Source: Nocardioides rotundus
Lineage (GTDB): Bacteria > Actinomycetota > Actinomycetes > Propionibacteriales > Nocardioidaceae
DNA length: 64,000 nt
Assembly (NCBI RefSeq): GCF_019931675.1
Contig: NZ_CP082922.1
Coordinates: 2,743,001-2,807,000, forward strand
Reading direction: 5' to 3'
The notes below the pieces were generated by a model, which saw nothing but the letters and a program-made list of their open reading frames with translations, made no database searches and had not been told where the DNA came from. Both the position numbers and the translations under genes were made by a program. Positions 1 through 8,309 of the stretch are shown here, piece after piece. The first letter of the stretch is position 1. Every line of letters starts with the position of its first letter.

Positions 1-140
1 GCCTTGACGTGGCCGATGGTCCGCTTGAACACGATGCCCTGGGTGAGCGGGAAGTACTTGCGCACGTCGCGCACCTGCAGCACCGGCTCGGCGCTCGTTC
101 CGGCGCGCTCGGCCTCCGGAGCGGGGGTCGTGGTGCTCAC
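1..140 (-). CDS. oppF: Oligopeptide ABC transporter ATPase OppF, N-terminal fragment
   Basis: Only the first 46 codons are inside the window; the gene runs off the left edge. The GTG start overlaps the oppD stop (GTGA at 137-140). The readable protein has a polar N-terminal lead and then the phrase KYFPLTQGIVFKRTIG near residues 29-44, which is characteristic of OppF/DppF-type ATPases just before their Walker A motif. It would be the second nucleotide-binding subunit and pair with OppD at the membrane. Translational coupling to oppD is expected from the 4-bp overlap. The Walker motifs themselves are outside the window, so assignment rests on the N-terminus and operon position. Confidence 0.85.
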   Translation of the reverse strand, partial: MSTTTPAPEAERAGTSAEPVLQVRDVRKYFPLTQGIVFKRTIGHVK

Positions 141-1189
141 TTGTCCATCACCTCCTCCCAGAAATGGCAGGCGCTCGTGCGCCCGCCGGGTACGTCGTAC
201 AGCGGCGGCTTCTCCTCGCGGCAGCGGTCGCGCGCGAAGGTGCACCGCGGGTGGAAGGCACAGCCCGAGGGCGGGTCGGTCAGGGTCGGGGGCAGGCCCT
301 TGATGACCGTGAGCTCCTGGCCCTTCTGGTCCACCCGCGGGATCGACTCCAGCAGCGCCTTGGTGTAGGGATGGGCCGGCGCCTCGTAGGTCTGGAAGAC
401 GTCGGCCTGCTCGACCGCGTTGCCGGCGTACATCACACAGATCTTGTCCGCGACGTCGGCGACCACGCCCATGTCGTGGGTGATCAGGATCAGCCCGAGC
501 TGCATCTCCTTCTGCAGGTCGGCGAGCAGGGACATCACCTGGGCCTGGACGGTCACGTCCAGGGCGGTGGTGGGCTCGTCGGCGATGATCACGTCGGGCT
601 TGAGCGCCAGGGCCATCGCGATCATCACGCGCTGCCGCATGCCGCCGGAGAACTGGTGCGGGTAGTCGTTGATCCGCCCCCTGGCGCCGGGGATGCCGAC
701 CAGGTCGAGCATCTCGACGGCCTTGGCCTTGGCGTCCTTGCGGGAGAGGCCCTGGTGCTGGCGGAACAGCTCGCTCAGCTGCCACCCGACGGTGAAGACG
801 GGGTTCAGCGAGGACAGGGCGTCTTGGAAGATCATCGCGATCTTGTTCGCCCGGACGTGCCGTCGGGTGCCCTCGTCCATGGTGAGCAGGTCGACGCCGC
901 GGTAGCGCACCTGGCCCTGGGAGATCCGGGCGGGCGGCTCGTCGAGGATGCCCATGATCGCCTGCGCGGTCACGGACTTGCCGGAGCCGGACTCCCCCAG
1001 GATGCCGAGGGTCTCGCCGGGGTTGAGGGTGAAGTTCACCCCGTTCACCGCGTGCGCGATGCCGTCGCGGGTATTGAACTCCACCTGCAGGTCCTCGACC
1101 TCCAGGAGCGGGGCGTACTGGTCGAACTTCACCTTCGACAGCGGGTCCCGACCCCGCTTGACGGGCTCGTCGGTCATGACCTCGGACAT
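137..1189 (-). CDS. oppD: Oligopeptide/dipeptide ABC transporter ATPase OppD
   Basis: This 350-residue protein is an ATPase subunit of a peptide importer; it hydrolyses ATP on the cytoplasmic face to drive OppBC. Walker A GESGSGKS lies at residues 65-72, the ABC signature SGGMRQRV is mid-protein, and Walker B is [12 protein letters not shown]. The C-terminal oligopeptide-transporter extension carries the Cys-rich [15 protein letters not shown] segment that in this family can hold an iron-sulphur cluster. Length is usual for OppD. The start ATG at 1189 is 10 bp after the oppC stop and the stop overlaps oppF, so it is an internal operon gene. The substrate could be peptides or, as in some relatives, nickel or sugars; peptides are most likely given the neighbouring SBP_bac_5 protein. 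Confidence 0.95.
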   Translation of the reverse strand: MSEVMTDEPVKRGRDPLSKVKFDQYAPLLEVEDLQVEFNTRDGIAHAVNGVNFTLNPGETLGILGESGSGKSVTAQAIMGILDEPPARISQGQVRYRGVDLLTMDEGTRRHVRANKIAMIFQDALSSLNPVFTVGWQLSELFRQHQGLSRKDAKAKAVEMLDLVGIPGARGRINDYPHQFSGGMRQRVMIAMALALKPDVIIADEPTTALDVTVQAQVMSLLADLQKEMQLGLILITHDMGVVADVADKICVMYAGNAVEQADVFQTYEAPAHPYTKALLESIPRVDQKGQELTVIKGLPPTLTDPPSGCAFHPRCTFARDRCREEKPPLYDVPGGRTSACHFWEEVMDK

Positions 1190-1199
1190 TCAGGTCTCC

Positions 1200-2126
1200 T
1201 TAACGGGTACGGGGGTCCAGCGCGTCACGCAGCACGTCACCCAACAGGATGAACGCCAGGCAGGTGACCACGATGAACATGGACGGGAAGACGAGCAGGT
1301 GCCAGAACCCGGCGAAGACCAGGGTCTGTCCCTCGCTGACCAGCAGGCCCCACGACATCGTGGGCCGCTGATATCCCACACCGAGGAAGGTCAGCGTCGC
1401 CTCCGCGCTGATGAAGCCGCCCAGGCCGATGGTCGCCAGCACCATCACCGGCGCGATCGAGTTGGCCAGGATGTGCTTGCGGATGATGAAGCCGTCCGGG
1501 GCCCCCAGCGCTCGCGCCGCGTCGACGAAGTCGCGCTGCTTGGCCGAGATCACCGAGCCGCGCATCACGCGCGCCAGTGACGTCCAGCCGAAGATCGAGA
1601 GCACCGCGGCGATCGACCACTCGTTGCGGGTCTGGAAGATCGCCAGGAACACCAGCGCGCCGAGCAGGAACGGCAGACCGAAGAAGATGTCGGTGAGCCG
1701 GCTCAGGACCGAGTCCACCCAGCCGCCGTACCAGCCGGCGAGGGTGCCGATGGTGACGCCCAGGATCACGGTGGCCGTGGTGGCGATGATCGCGACGACC
1801 ACGGACTTGCGGGTGCCCCAGACCAGGGAGTCCCACATGCTGCAGCCCTGCACGGTGTAGCCGAAGGGGTGCTCGGCCGAGGGGCCGACGCGGGCGTTGT
1901 CCAGGTCGCAGGCGCCGCGGGAGACCGGGTCGGGCCCCGCGAACCACTGCGGGAACGCGGAGAAGAGCAGGGCCACGATCACCAGGATCAGGGAGAACCA
2001 GAAGACCGGGTTGCGGACCAGCGAATAGCGTACGTCGCCCCACAGGCTGCGGGTCTTGCCCGACGGGGTGCCGCCGGGCTCCCCCGTGGCCGGAGCGGGC
2101 GCGGCGGCGGCGGAGATGTCACTCAT
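1200..2126 (-). CDS. oppC: Oligopeptide ABC transporter permease OppC
   Basis: A 308-residue inner-membrane permease of the DppC/OppC type. A hydrophilic Ala/Pro-rich N-terminus of about 35 residues is followed by a first transmembrane segment, a long extracytoplasmic loop containing CDLDNARVGPSAEHPFGY, and the binding-protein-dependent transport domain. The EAA loop includes RDFVDAARALGAPDGFIIRKHIL, the coupling site for the ATPases. The start codon is inside the oppB stop (ATGAGTGA, 8-bp overlap), which implies translational coupling. It pairs with OppB to form the peptide channel. Confidence 0.95.
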   Translation of the reverse strand: MSDISAAAAPAPATGEPGGTPSGKTRSLWGDVRYSLVRNPVFWFSLILVIVALLFSAFPQWFAGPDPVSRGACDLDNARVGPSAEHPFGYTVQGCSMWDSLVWGTRKSVVVAIIATTATVILGVTIGTLAGWYGGWVDSVLSRLTDIFFGLPFLLGALVFLAIFQTRNEWSIAAVLSIFGWTSLARVMRGSVISAKQRDFVDAARALGAPDGFIIRKHILANSIAPVMVLATIGLGGFISAEATLTFLGVGYQRPTMSWGLLVSEGQTLVFAGFWHLLVFPSMFIVVTCLAFILLGDVLRDALDPRTR

Positions 2127-3135
2127 AGCGGATCCTCGGGTCGAGTGCGGCGTACAGGATGTCGACGATCAGGTTGGCCACCAAGAAGACGACGGTCAGG
2201 ATCGTGACGACGCCCAGGATCACCGCCCCGTCGTTGGCTCGGGTGGCCTGGAAGACCAGCTGGCCGACCCCGGGGACGTTGAAGATGCCCTCGGTGACCA
2301 GCGAGCCGCCGAGCAGCAGGCCCACGTCGATGCCGATGTAGGTCACCACGGGGATCAGCGAGTTGCGCAGCGTGTGCACCCCGATGATCCGGCGGCGGGT
2401 GAGGCCCTTGGCCTTGGCGGTGCGCACGTAGTCCGAGCTCAGGTTCTCGATCAGGCTGGTGCGGGTCAGGCGGGCGATCGCGGCCAGTGAGAAGGCGCCC
2501 AGCACCAGGCCCGGTAGGAACAGGCTGAGCCAGGGGTACTCCTCGTTGTAGCCGACGTTGAACATCTGGCCCAGCCACTCCGGCGCCCAGGTGCTCTCCC
2601 GCAGCATCAGGCCGAACTTCAGACCGATGAACAGCAGCGCGAGCGAGCCGAAGACGAAGACCGGGATGGCGATCAGGATGACGGTGGAGAAGCGGACGAA
2701 GTTGTCGACGAACTTGTCCTTCTTCAGGCCGGCGGCGATGCCGAGCAGGATGCCGACGACGGTCTCGAAGATCAGGGCGATGACGGTCATCCGCAGGGTC
2801 ACGCCGATCCGCTCCATGAAGAGCTCGGTGACCGGTCGGCCGCGGAAGTTCACGCCGAAGTCGAAGCTGAGGTACTGCCCCATGCGCTCGAAGAACATGC
2901 CGATGCACGGGTTGAACGGGTAGATGCCACCACCGCGCAGGCACTTGTTGTCCAGGCCGTACTCGGTCTGGAGCTGGCGGATCACCTCGTCGGGGGGCGC
3001 GTTCTCACCGAACAGTGCGCGCACCGGGTCGCCGACGGTCTGGATCGTGATGACGCTGAGCAGGTGGAGCAGGAAAAGCGTCCCGATGATGACGGGAATG
3101 AACTGCAGGAGTCGGCGGGCGACATAGCGGCCCAT
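2119..3135 (-). CDS. oppB: Oligopeptide ABC transporter permease OppB
   Basis: A 338-residue permease of the DppB/OppB type; it begins MGRYVARRLLQFIPVIIGTL, the classic N-terminal signal-anchor of this family. The start at 3135 was chosen because GGAAGG lies about 7 nt upstream; an upstream in-frame ATG would add 16 atypical residues. The EAA motif region reads TAKAKGLTRRRIIGVHTLRN. The extracytoplasmic loop carries two cysteines (residues near 69 and 78). A perfect GC-rich hairpin lies between oppA and this gene, so it may be expressed at a lower level than the binding protein. Confidence 0.95.
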   Translation of the reverse strand: MGRYVARRLLQFIPVIIGTLFLLHLLSVITIQTVGDPVRALFGENAPPDEVIRQLQTEYGLDNKCLRGGGIYPFNPCIGMFFERMGQYLSFDFGVNFRGRPVTELFMERIGVTLRMTVIALIFETVVGILLGIAAGLKKDKFVDNFVRFSTVILIAIPVFVFGSLALLFIGLKFGLMLRESTWAPEWLGQMFNVGYNEEYPWLSLFLPGLVLGAFSLAAIARLTRTSLIENLSSDYVRTAKAKGLTRRRIIGVHTLRNSLIPVVTYIGIDVGLLLGGSLVTEGIFNVPGVGQLVFQATRANDGAVILGVVTILTVVFLVANLIVDILYAALDPRIRYE

Positions 3136-3168
3136 GGGAGTCCTTCCGGTCGTGCGTGTGGGCCCGGA

Positions 3169-3201
3169 ACGGGGCCGGGCCAATGACTGGCCCGGCCCCG
3201 T
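3169..3201 (-). terminator. Perfect 13-bp hairpin between oppA and oppB
   Basis: ACGGGGCCGGGCC at 3169-3181 pairs perfectly with 3189-3201, leaving a 7-nt loop. There is no T-run downstream in the oppA-to-oppB direction, so it is more likely a partial terminator or a 3'-end stabiliser of the oppA message than a full stop. Such intercistronic hairpins often let a binding protein be made in excess over its permeases. The structure is seen; the role is inferred. Confidence 0.6.
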
Positions 3202-3267
3202 CCGAGAAGGTTACTCGCTGGTCAGTGCAGACCGATCAGCGGAGTTGAACCGGCGTGAGGATCAGCC

Positions 3268-4890
3268 TCACTGGGTCACCGAGATCTCGTTGAACGCGAT
3301 CTCGCCCTGTCCCACGTCGTAGCGCACGTCGCCGACCTGGTCGGAGTAGGCGATGGCCGTGCCACCGCTCCACATCGGCAGGATCGGCATGTCCTCCAGC
3401 GCCATGTCGTCGGCCTCCTGGTAGAGGCTGATCGCCTCGTCCAGGGAGCCGGCCTGGTCGGCCTCCTCGAGCTTCTTGTCCAGCTCGGGGTTGGAGTAGC
3501 CGGTGTAGTTGGAGTCACCGTCGGTGCCCACGATCGGGCGCACGTAGTTCTCCGGGGACGGGTAGTCCAGCGACCAGCCGAGACGGAACGGGCCGGTGAA
3601 CTTCTGGCCGTCCAGGAAGGTGAGGTACTTCGCCCACTCCTGGCTGTTCAGCTTGTAGTCGAAGCCCAGGTTCTCCTGGACCTGACGGGCGGCGGCCTCG
3701 ACCCACTGGTCGTGACCGGCGTCGGAGTTGAAGTAGTACTGCATGGTCTGGCCGGCCGGGTCCACACCGGACTCCTCGAGCAGCTGCTTGGCCTGCTCGG
3801 GGTCGTAGGTGCAGTAGTTGCAGGCGTCGTCGCGCGAGCCGGGGATCGGCGGCGTGACGATGTCGGTCGACGGGTAGGCCAGGCCGTTGAGCACCTGCTC
3901 GACGATCTGGTCGCGGTCGATGGACATGGAGATCGCCTGGCGCACCTGCGGGTTGTCGAACGGCTTCTCCTTGGTCGGGAAGCCCATGTAGGTCAGGGTC
4001 GCCGTCGGCTCCTCGATGATCGAGTCGCCCAGCTGGCCCTTGGCCTCCAGGTAGACCTCCGGAGCCAGGCTGATCACGTCCAGGCCGCCGTTCTGGAAGT
4101 CACGGAACGCGGCGGTCGGGTCGGTGAACATCTGGAAGTCGATGCTGTCCGCCGTCGCCGTGGCGTCGCCCTGGTAGTCGGGCCACTTGGTGACGGAGAT
4201 GCTCTCGTCGTGCTTCCACGGGCCGTCCATCATGTAGGGGCCGGTGCCGATGGGCTCCTCGTTGCACGCCTTGACGTCGTCGATGCACTCCTGGGCGATC
4301 GGAGCGAACGCCGGGGTGTAGGAGAGCATCTGGCCGAACTGGGAGAACGGGGCGTTCAGCTTGACCTCGAGGGTCTGGTCGTCGACCGCCGTGACGCCGC
4401 TGAGGCCCTTGGCCTTGCCGGCGCCCTCGATGCGGCTGAGGAAGCCCGCCGTCGCCTGAGCGTTCTTCGGGTTGGCGGAGTACTCCCAGGCGCGGATGAA
4501 CGCCTCGGCGTTCACCGGCTCGCCGTTCTGGAAGGTGTAGCCGTCCTTGATCTTGAGGGTCCAGGTCTGGTTGTCCTCGGACTCCACGCTCTCCAGGAGG
4601 CCGTCGTACTGCAGCTCGCCGGACTCGAAGTCGACGTTGACCAGGGGCTCGTTGATCAGGTCGAGGATCTTCGAGCACTCGGACTCGTAGCAGTTGGAGA
4701 AGGGAGCGAGGAAGGTCGGCTCGGTGACCTCGGCGGTGAACGTGCCGCCGGGCTGACCGGTCGGCTCGCCGCCGGCGTTGTTGCCGCTGCCCTCGTTGTC
4801 GGTTCCGCCGCCACCGCCGCCACAGGCGGTGAGGCCGAGTGCGAACACCGCGGCGACCGCGGTCATTCGCATGGGCTTGCTGAGATTCAT
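3268..4890 (-). CDS. oppA: Oligopeptide-binding lipoprotein OppA (SBP_bac_5 family)
   Basis: A 540-residue solute-binding lipoprotein. The N-terminus MNLSKPMRM followed by a hydrophobic stretch ends in the lipobox LTAC, with the lipidated Cys at residue 23, then a Gly-rich linker. The mature part is a family 5 extracellular solute-binding protein (peptide/nickel type). The start at 4890 follows AGGAGG with good spacing; an upstream in-frame ATG gives a poor signal peptide. It heads the opp operon and should deliver peptides to OppBC. Cysteine pairs in the mature domain (CYESEC, CIDDVKAC, CNYC) suggest disulphides. Confidence 0.93.
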   Translation of the reverse strand: MNLSKPMRMTAVAAVFALGLTACGGGGGGTDNEGSGNNAGGEPTGQPGGTFTAEVTEPTFLAPFSNCYESECSKILDLINEPLVNVDFESGELQYDGLLESVESEDNQTWTLKIKDGYTFQNGEPVNAEAFIRAWEYSANPKNAQATAGFLSRIEGAGKAKGLSGVTAVDDQTLEVKLNAPFSQFGQMLSYTPAFAPIAQECIDDVKACNEEPIGTGPYMMDGPWKHDESISVTKWPDYQGDATATADSIDFQMFTDPTAAFRDFQNGGLDVISLAPEVYLEAKGQLGDSIIEEPTATLTYMGFPTKEKPFDNPQVRQAISMSIDRDQIVEQVLNGLAYPSTDIVTPPIPGSRDDACNYCTYDPEQAKQLLEESGVDPAGQTMQYYFNSDAGHDQWVEAAARQVQENLGFDYKLNSQEWAKYLTFLDGQKFTGPFRLGWSLDYPSPENYVRPIVGTDGDSNYTGYSNPELDKKLEEADQAGSLDEAISLYQEADDMALEDMPILPMWSGGTAIAYSDQVGDVRYDVGQGEIAFNEISVTQ

Positions 4891-4943
4891 GTGTCCTCCT
4901 GACGAGCCGGCGGAAGGTTTCCCGCGCAGGCGATTCCGGCGCA

Positions 4944-4973
4944 TACATTCGTCTCAAATGTGACCTGGATCAA
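4944..4973 (-). promoter_or_regulatory. Possible promoter of the opp operon
   Basis: On the minus strand TTGATC (4968-4973) is followed after 18 nt by AATGTA (4944-4949), about 54 nt before the oppA start. The segment is AT-rich for this genome. The match to sigma-A consensus is only moderate. Confidence 0.35.
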
Positions 4974-5015
4974 CCACCGACACCGGACCGTTATGGGAAC
5001 GTTGCCGTCCGGATT

Positions 5016-5564
5016 TCACTCCTCGGGGAAGGGTGCGACCAGGCCGGGCCGGTCGGCGACCACGAGCCGCCCGGCGGCCAGGTCCACGGTGGGGACGAGC
5101 GCGGCCACGAACGGGACCAGGACCTCGCGTCCGTCGGTGGTGCGGACCTCCAGCAGGTCCTGCGCTGCGTTGTGCCGCACCCCGGTCAGCTCCCCCAGCT
5201 CGCGGCCCTCGGTGTCGACCACCGCGAGGCCGACCAGCTGGTGGTCGTAGAACTCCTCGGGGTCCTCGGGCACGGCGTCGGGGGCCAGCGTGGCGTGCAG
5301 GAGGGTGCCCCGCAGCCGCTCGGCCGCCGTACGGTCCTCCACGCCCTCGAAGGCGACCAGCAGGACCTGCTGGTGCCACCGGCTGCGGGCCACCGTCAGC
5401 CGCTCCGGCGGAGCCTCGGCGGCGTCGCGGGCCGGCGCGGTGCGCAACGAGGCGCCCGGGGCGAAGCGGCGGTCGGGCTCGTCGGTGCGTACGTCGATGG
5501 TGAGCTCGCCGCGGATGCCGTGCGGCTTCCCGACCCGACCGACCAGGACCTCGATCTCCTCCAC
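5016..5564 (-). CDS. rimM: Ribosome maturation factor RimM
   Basis: A 182-residue 16S rRNA processing factor that binds ribosomal protein S19 and aids 30S head maturation. The N-terminal RimM barrel begins VEEIEVLVGRVGKPHGIRGE, and the C-terminal PRC-barrel contains YDHQLVGLAVVDTEG and VPFVAALVPTVD. The start is GTG at 5564. A TAGCCT box ends 7 nt before that GTG, with a strong hairpin directly upstream, so the gene probably has its own leaderless promoter besides any read-through from rpsP-khpA. The usual next gene, trmD, is not downstream; the opp operon sits there instead. Confidence 0.93.
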   Translation of the reverse strand: MEEIEVLVGRVGKPHGIRGELTIDVRTDEPDRRFAPGASLRTAPARDAAEAPPERLTVARSRWHQQVLLVAFEGVEDRTAAERLRGTLLHATLAPDAVPEDPEEFYDHQLVGLAVVDTEGRELGELTGVRHNAAQDLLEVRTTDGREVLVPFVAALVPTVDLAAGRLVVADRPGLVAPFPEE

Positions 5565-5576
5565 CCGGAGAAGGCT

Positions 5577-5610
5577 ACGGGCGCCGCTCCCCGGGGGGAA
5601 CGGCGCCCGT
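5577..5610 (-). terminator. Hairpin separating khpA from rimM
   Basis: ACGGGCGCCG at 5577-5586 pairs perfectly with 5601-5610; the 14-nt loop itself has a CCCC/GGGG core. It lies in the 68-bp khpA-rimM gap, immediately before the putative rimM -10 box (TAGCCT on the minus strand, 5572-5577). This looks like an end to the rpsP-khpA transcript followed by a fresh rimM start. There is no T-run, so termination is uncertain. Confidence 0.5.
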
Positions 5611-5632
5611 GGCGCGGTGCTCGGCAGGCGGC

Positions 5633-5887
5633 TCAGCGACGCCGGTCGGTGTCGACGAAGTCGACCCGGGTGCCGCCTCGGCCGGCGAGGGCGGACATGA
5701 CCGTGCGGAACGCGGTGGCGGTGCGGCCGGAGCGGCCGATCACCTTGCCGAGGTCCTCGGGGTTGACCCGGACCTCGAGCAGCGATCCGCCCCGCACGCG
5801 CTTGTCGCGCACGGTGACGTCGTCGGGGTTGTCCACGACGCCCCGCACCAGGTGCTCGAGCGCCTCGGCCAGCATCGCGGAGCTCAC
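5633..5887 (-). CDS. khpA: KH-domain RNA-binding protein KhpA
   Basis: An 84-residue single KH-domain protein. The nucleotide-binding GxxG loop is GRSG at residues 51-54 within [18 protein letters not shown]. KhpA proteins bind RNA, usually as a heterodimer with KhpB, and affect cell division and small-RNA biology in Firmicutes; the actinobacterial role is less clear. The GTG start overlaps the rpsP stop (GTGA), consistent with the conserved rpsP-khpA-rimM order. Confidence 0.93.
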   Translation of the reverse strand: MSSAMLAEALEHLVRGVVDNPDDVTVRDKRVRGGSLLEVRVNPEDLGKVIGRSGRTATAFRTVMSALAGRGGTRVDFVDTDRRR

Positions 5888-6456
5888 GACTCGTCGGTCG
5901 CCTTCTCCTCGGTGCCCTCGGTGGCCTCGTTCGCCTCGATGGCCTCGGCCACCTCCTGGCGCTCCTCGGCCGGGGCGTCGGAGGCTTCCTCGACGGCGGT
6001 CTCCTGGCCGGCGGTCTCCTCGGCGGCCTTCTTCTCGGCCTCGGCGTCAGCGGCGGCCGCCTCGTCCTTCTTCTTGGCGGCCTTCTTGGTGACGGCCTCC
6101 TCCTTGGGCGCGCTCTGCGCGTCCTTGAGGGCCTCGTTGAAGATGTCGAGCTTCGACTTCTTCTCCGGGGCGGTCTTCAGGGTGCCCTCGGCACCCGGCT
6201 CGCCCTTGAACTTCTGCCAGTCGCCGGTGATCTTGAAGATCGCGGCCACGGCGTCCGAGGGCTGCGCGCCCACGCCGAGCCAGTACTGCGCCCGCTCGGA
6301 GACCACGTCGATGTAGGACGGGTCCTCCTTGGGGTGGTACTTGCCGATCTCCTCGATGACGCGACCGTCGCGCTTCTTGCGCGAGTCGACGACGACGATG
6401 CGGTACTGCGGAACCCGGATCTTGCCCAGGCGCTTCAGGCGGATCTTGACGGCCAC
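5884..6456 (-). CDS. rpsP: 30S ribosomal protein S16 with long acidic tail
   Basis: The first 85 or so residues ([20 protein letters not shown] onward) are a typical S16. About 100 more residues form an Ala/Glu/Lys-rich low-complexity tail, a known actinobacterial feature, so the protein is 190 residues instead of the usual 80-90. The GTG start at 6456 follows GAGGAG at about 10 nt; upstream in-frame codons are not S16-like. It is the first gene of the rpsP-khpA unit. The 177 bp upstream (6457-6633) contain no gene I can support. Confidence 0.95.
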   Translation of the reverse strand: MAVKIRLKRLGKIRVPQYRIVVVDSRKKRDGRVIEEIGKYHPKEDPSYIDVVSERAQYWLGVGAQPSDAVAAIFKITGDWQKFKGEPGAEGTLKTAPEKKSKLDIFNEALKDAQSAPKEEAVTKKAAKKKDEAAAADAEAEKKAAEETAGQETAVEEASDAPAEERQEVAEAIEANEATEGTEEKATDES

Positions 6457-6633
6457 GGGTGTGGTGTCTCCTCGATGAGCTAAAAGAACGGTGGATGAGC
6501 CCGGCGCTGCCAGGTGGGGACCGGACGCCGTACTCGCGGGGCCTGTGTGCACCGGGTGAGAGGGTCCGGAGCACGCAGGACTCAGCGGGTGATTCTGCCA
6601 GAAGGAGTACGGCGCCGCCGAATCCGCCCGGGC

Positions 6634-7707
6634 TCACGCCACGACGGCGCCTCGCAGCACGACGCGGGTGGGGCTCGCCAGGACGCCCAGGTCGGCGCGC
6701 GGGTCGGCGTCGTAGACCACGAAGTCGGCGGGAGCCCCCTCCTCGAGCCCGGAGTTCCAGCCCAGCCACTCCCGGCCTCGCCAGCTCGCCGCGGCGACGG
6801 CGTCCACGGCCGGCATGCCGATCCGGTTGAGGGCGGCGACCTCGCCGGCGATGTTGCCGTGCCGGGTCACTCCGCCGTTGTCGGTGCCGGTGTAGATCGG
6901 CACGCCCGCCTCGTAGGCGGCCATGATCGTCGCGGGCATCCGCTCGTAGAGGTCGCGCATCCGGGCGGCGTACGCCGGGAACTTGGCCTCCCCGGCCTGC
7001 GCGTGCTCGGGGAACTTGTCCAGCTGCATGACCGTCGGCACCAGAGCGGTCCCGTGCTCGACCATCGCGTCGACCAGGTCCTCGGAGAGTCCGGTGCCGT
7101 GCTCGATGCAGTCGATGCCCGCCGCGATCAGGCCGGGCAGCACGTCGGGGCCGAAGCAGTGCGCGGTCACCTTGGCGCCCTCGGCGTGGGCCGCGTCGAT
7201 CGCCGCCGCGAACGTCTCGGCCGGGAAGGACGGGGCCAGATCGCCGGTGTCGCGGGAGATCCAGTCCCCCACCAGCTTGATCCAGCCATCGCCGCGGCGG
7301 GCCTCCTGCGCGGCGAACTCCACCAGCTGCTCCGGCTCGACCTCGTGGGCGTAGTTGCGGATGTAGCGGCGGGTGCGCGCGATGTGGCGGCCGCAGCGGA
7401 TCAGCCGGGGCAGGTCGTCGCGATCGTGCATCCAGGCGGTGTCGAGGGCGGACCCGCAGTCGCGCAGCAGCAGCGCGCCGGCGTCGCGGTCGGAGATCGC
7501 CTGCGCCTCGGCCTGCTCGTCGGTTCCGGCACCGTCCTCCTCCAGGCCGATGTGGCAGTGCGCGTCGACCAGGCCGGGGACCAGCCAGCCCGACGCGGCG
7601 GTCTCGGCGCCCGCCTGCGGCTCGTAGGTGATCCGCCCGTCCACGACGTACACCTCGACGCTCTCCCCGTCGGGAAGGGCCGGTCCGGTGAACCTCAGCG
7701 CGGTCAT
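6634..7707 (-). CDS. Metal-dependent amidohydrolase
   Basis: A 357-residue amidohydrolase-superfamily protein resembling imidazolonepropionase-like enzymes. DAHCHIG near residue 49 is the metal-binding HxH motif, VTAHCFG and IEHGTGLSED give further His ligands, and TGTDNGG supplies the late Asp. The N- and C-terminal strands (LVPGLVDAHCH, ADFVVYDADPRADL) form the usual beta-sandwich. The substrate cannot be told from sequence. A TACGTT box lies 6 nt before the ATG with no Shine-Dalgarno sequence, suggesting a leaderless transcript. It diverges from the GtrA gene across 56 bp. Confidence 0.85.
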   Translation of the reverse strand: MTALRFTGPALPDGESVEVYVVDGRITYEPQAGAETAASGWLVPGLVDAHCHIGLEEDGAGTDEQAEAQAISDRDAGALLLRDCGSALDTAWMHDRDDLPRLIRCGRHIARTRRYIRNYAHEVEPEQLVEFAAQEARRGDGWIKLVGDWISRDTGDLAPSFPAETFAAAIDAAHAEGAKVTAHCFGPDVLPGLIAAGIDCIEHGTGLSEDLVDAMVEHGTALVPTVMQLDKFPEHAQAGEAKFPAYAARMRDLYERMPATIMAAYEAGVPIYTGTDNGGVTRHGNIAGEVAALNRIGMPAVDAVAAASWRGREWLGWNSGLEEGAPADFVVYDADPRADLGVLASPTRVVLRGAVVA

Positions 7708-7763
7708 GGAGCGAACGTACCGGCTCCGGGCCCGCGTGGGGCCACCCCCACTAGGGTCGCCGC

Positions 7764-8309
7764 GTGACCCCGTCCGCCCTCCTGGCCCGCCACCGGCACA
7801 ACGTCCGGCTGCTGGCCCGCTTCGCGCTGGTGGGCGCCACCGGGGTCGTGGTCAACCTGCTCGTGCTCGTGCTGGTCAAGCGGCTGGGTCCCGGGGTGGA
7901 CGTGGAGGCGCTGCCGCTGCCCTTCGGGGAATTCCACGTGCGCTGGTACCACGTCTACTCCACCGTCGCGTTCCTCGTGGCCAACCTGTGGAACTACCAG
8001 CTCAACCGGACCTGGACCTTCGGCTCGTCGGGCCACGCCCGCTGGCTGCGGGAGTACGTCCCGTTCCTCGCCGTGGGCCTGCTGGGCCAGGCCGTCGGGC
8101 TGCTCCTGCTCACCCTGCTGATGCACCCGGGCTCGCCGATCGCGCTGCCGCGAGACCTGCTCGACGACTCGAGTGGGCTGCGGACCCGCCTCTACTGGGC
8201 CCAGCTGATCGTGATCGGGGTGGTCACGCCGCTCTCGTTCGTGCTGAACAAGGTCTGGACCTTCGCCGCGGTGCGGACCCTCCACCGTGGCGAGGGGCGG
8301 GCTACTTGA
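7764..8309 (+). CDS. GtrA family membrane protein
   Basis: A 181-residue protein with four predicted transmembrane segments (about residues 19-39, 71-90, 97-118 and 145-165). NLWNYQLNRTWTF and FVLNKVWTF are the repeated GtrA-family motifs. GtrA-type proteins are thought to flip polyprenyl-linked sugars for cell-surface glycosylation; no glycosyltransferase is adjacent, so its partner is unknown. GTG start at 7764 with TAGGGT 6 nt upstream (probably leaderless). Its last 8 bp overlap the 3' end of the convergent ffh. Confidence 0.88.
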   Translation: MTPSALLARHRHNVRLLARFALVGATGVVVNLLVLVLVKRLGPGVDVEALPLPFGEFHVRWYHVYSTVAFLVANLWNYQLNRTWTFGSSGHARWLREYVPFLAVGLLGQAVGLLLLTLLMHPGSPIALPRDLLDDSSGLRTRLYWAQLIVIGVVTPLSFVLNKVWTFAAVRTLHRGEGRAT

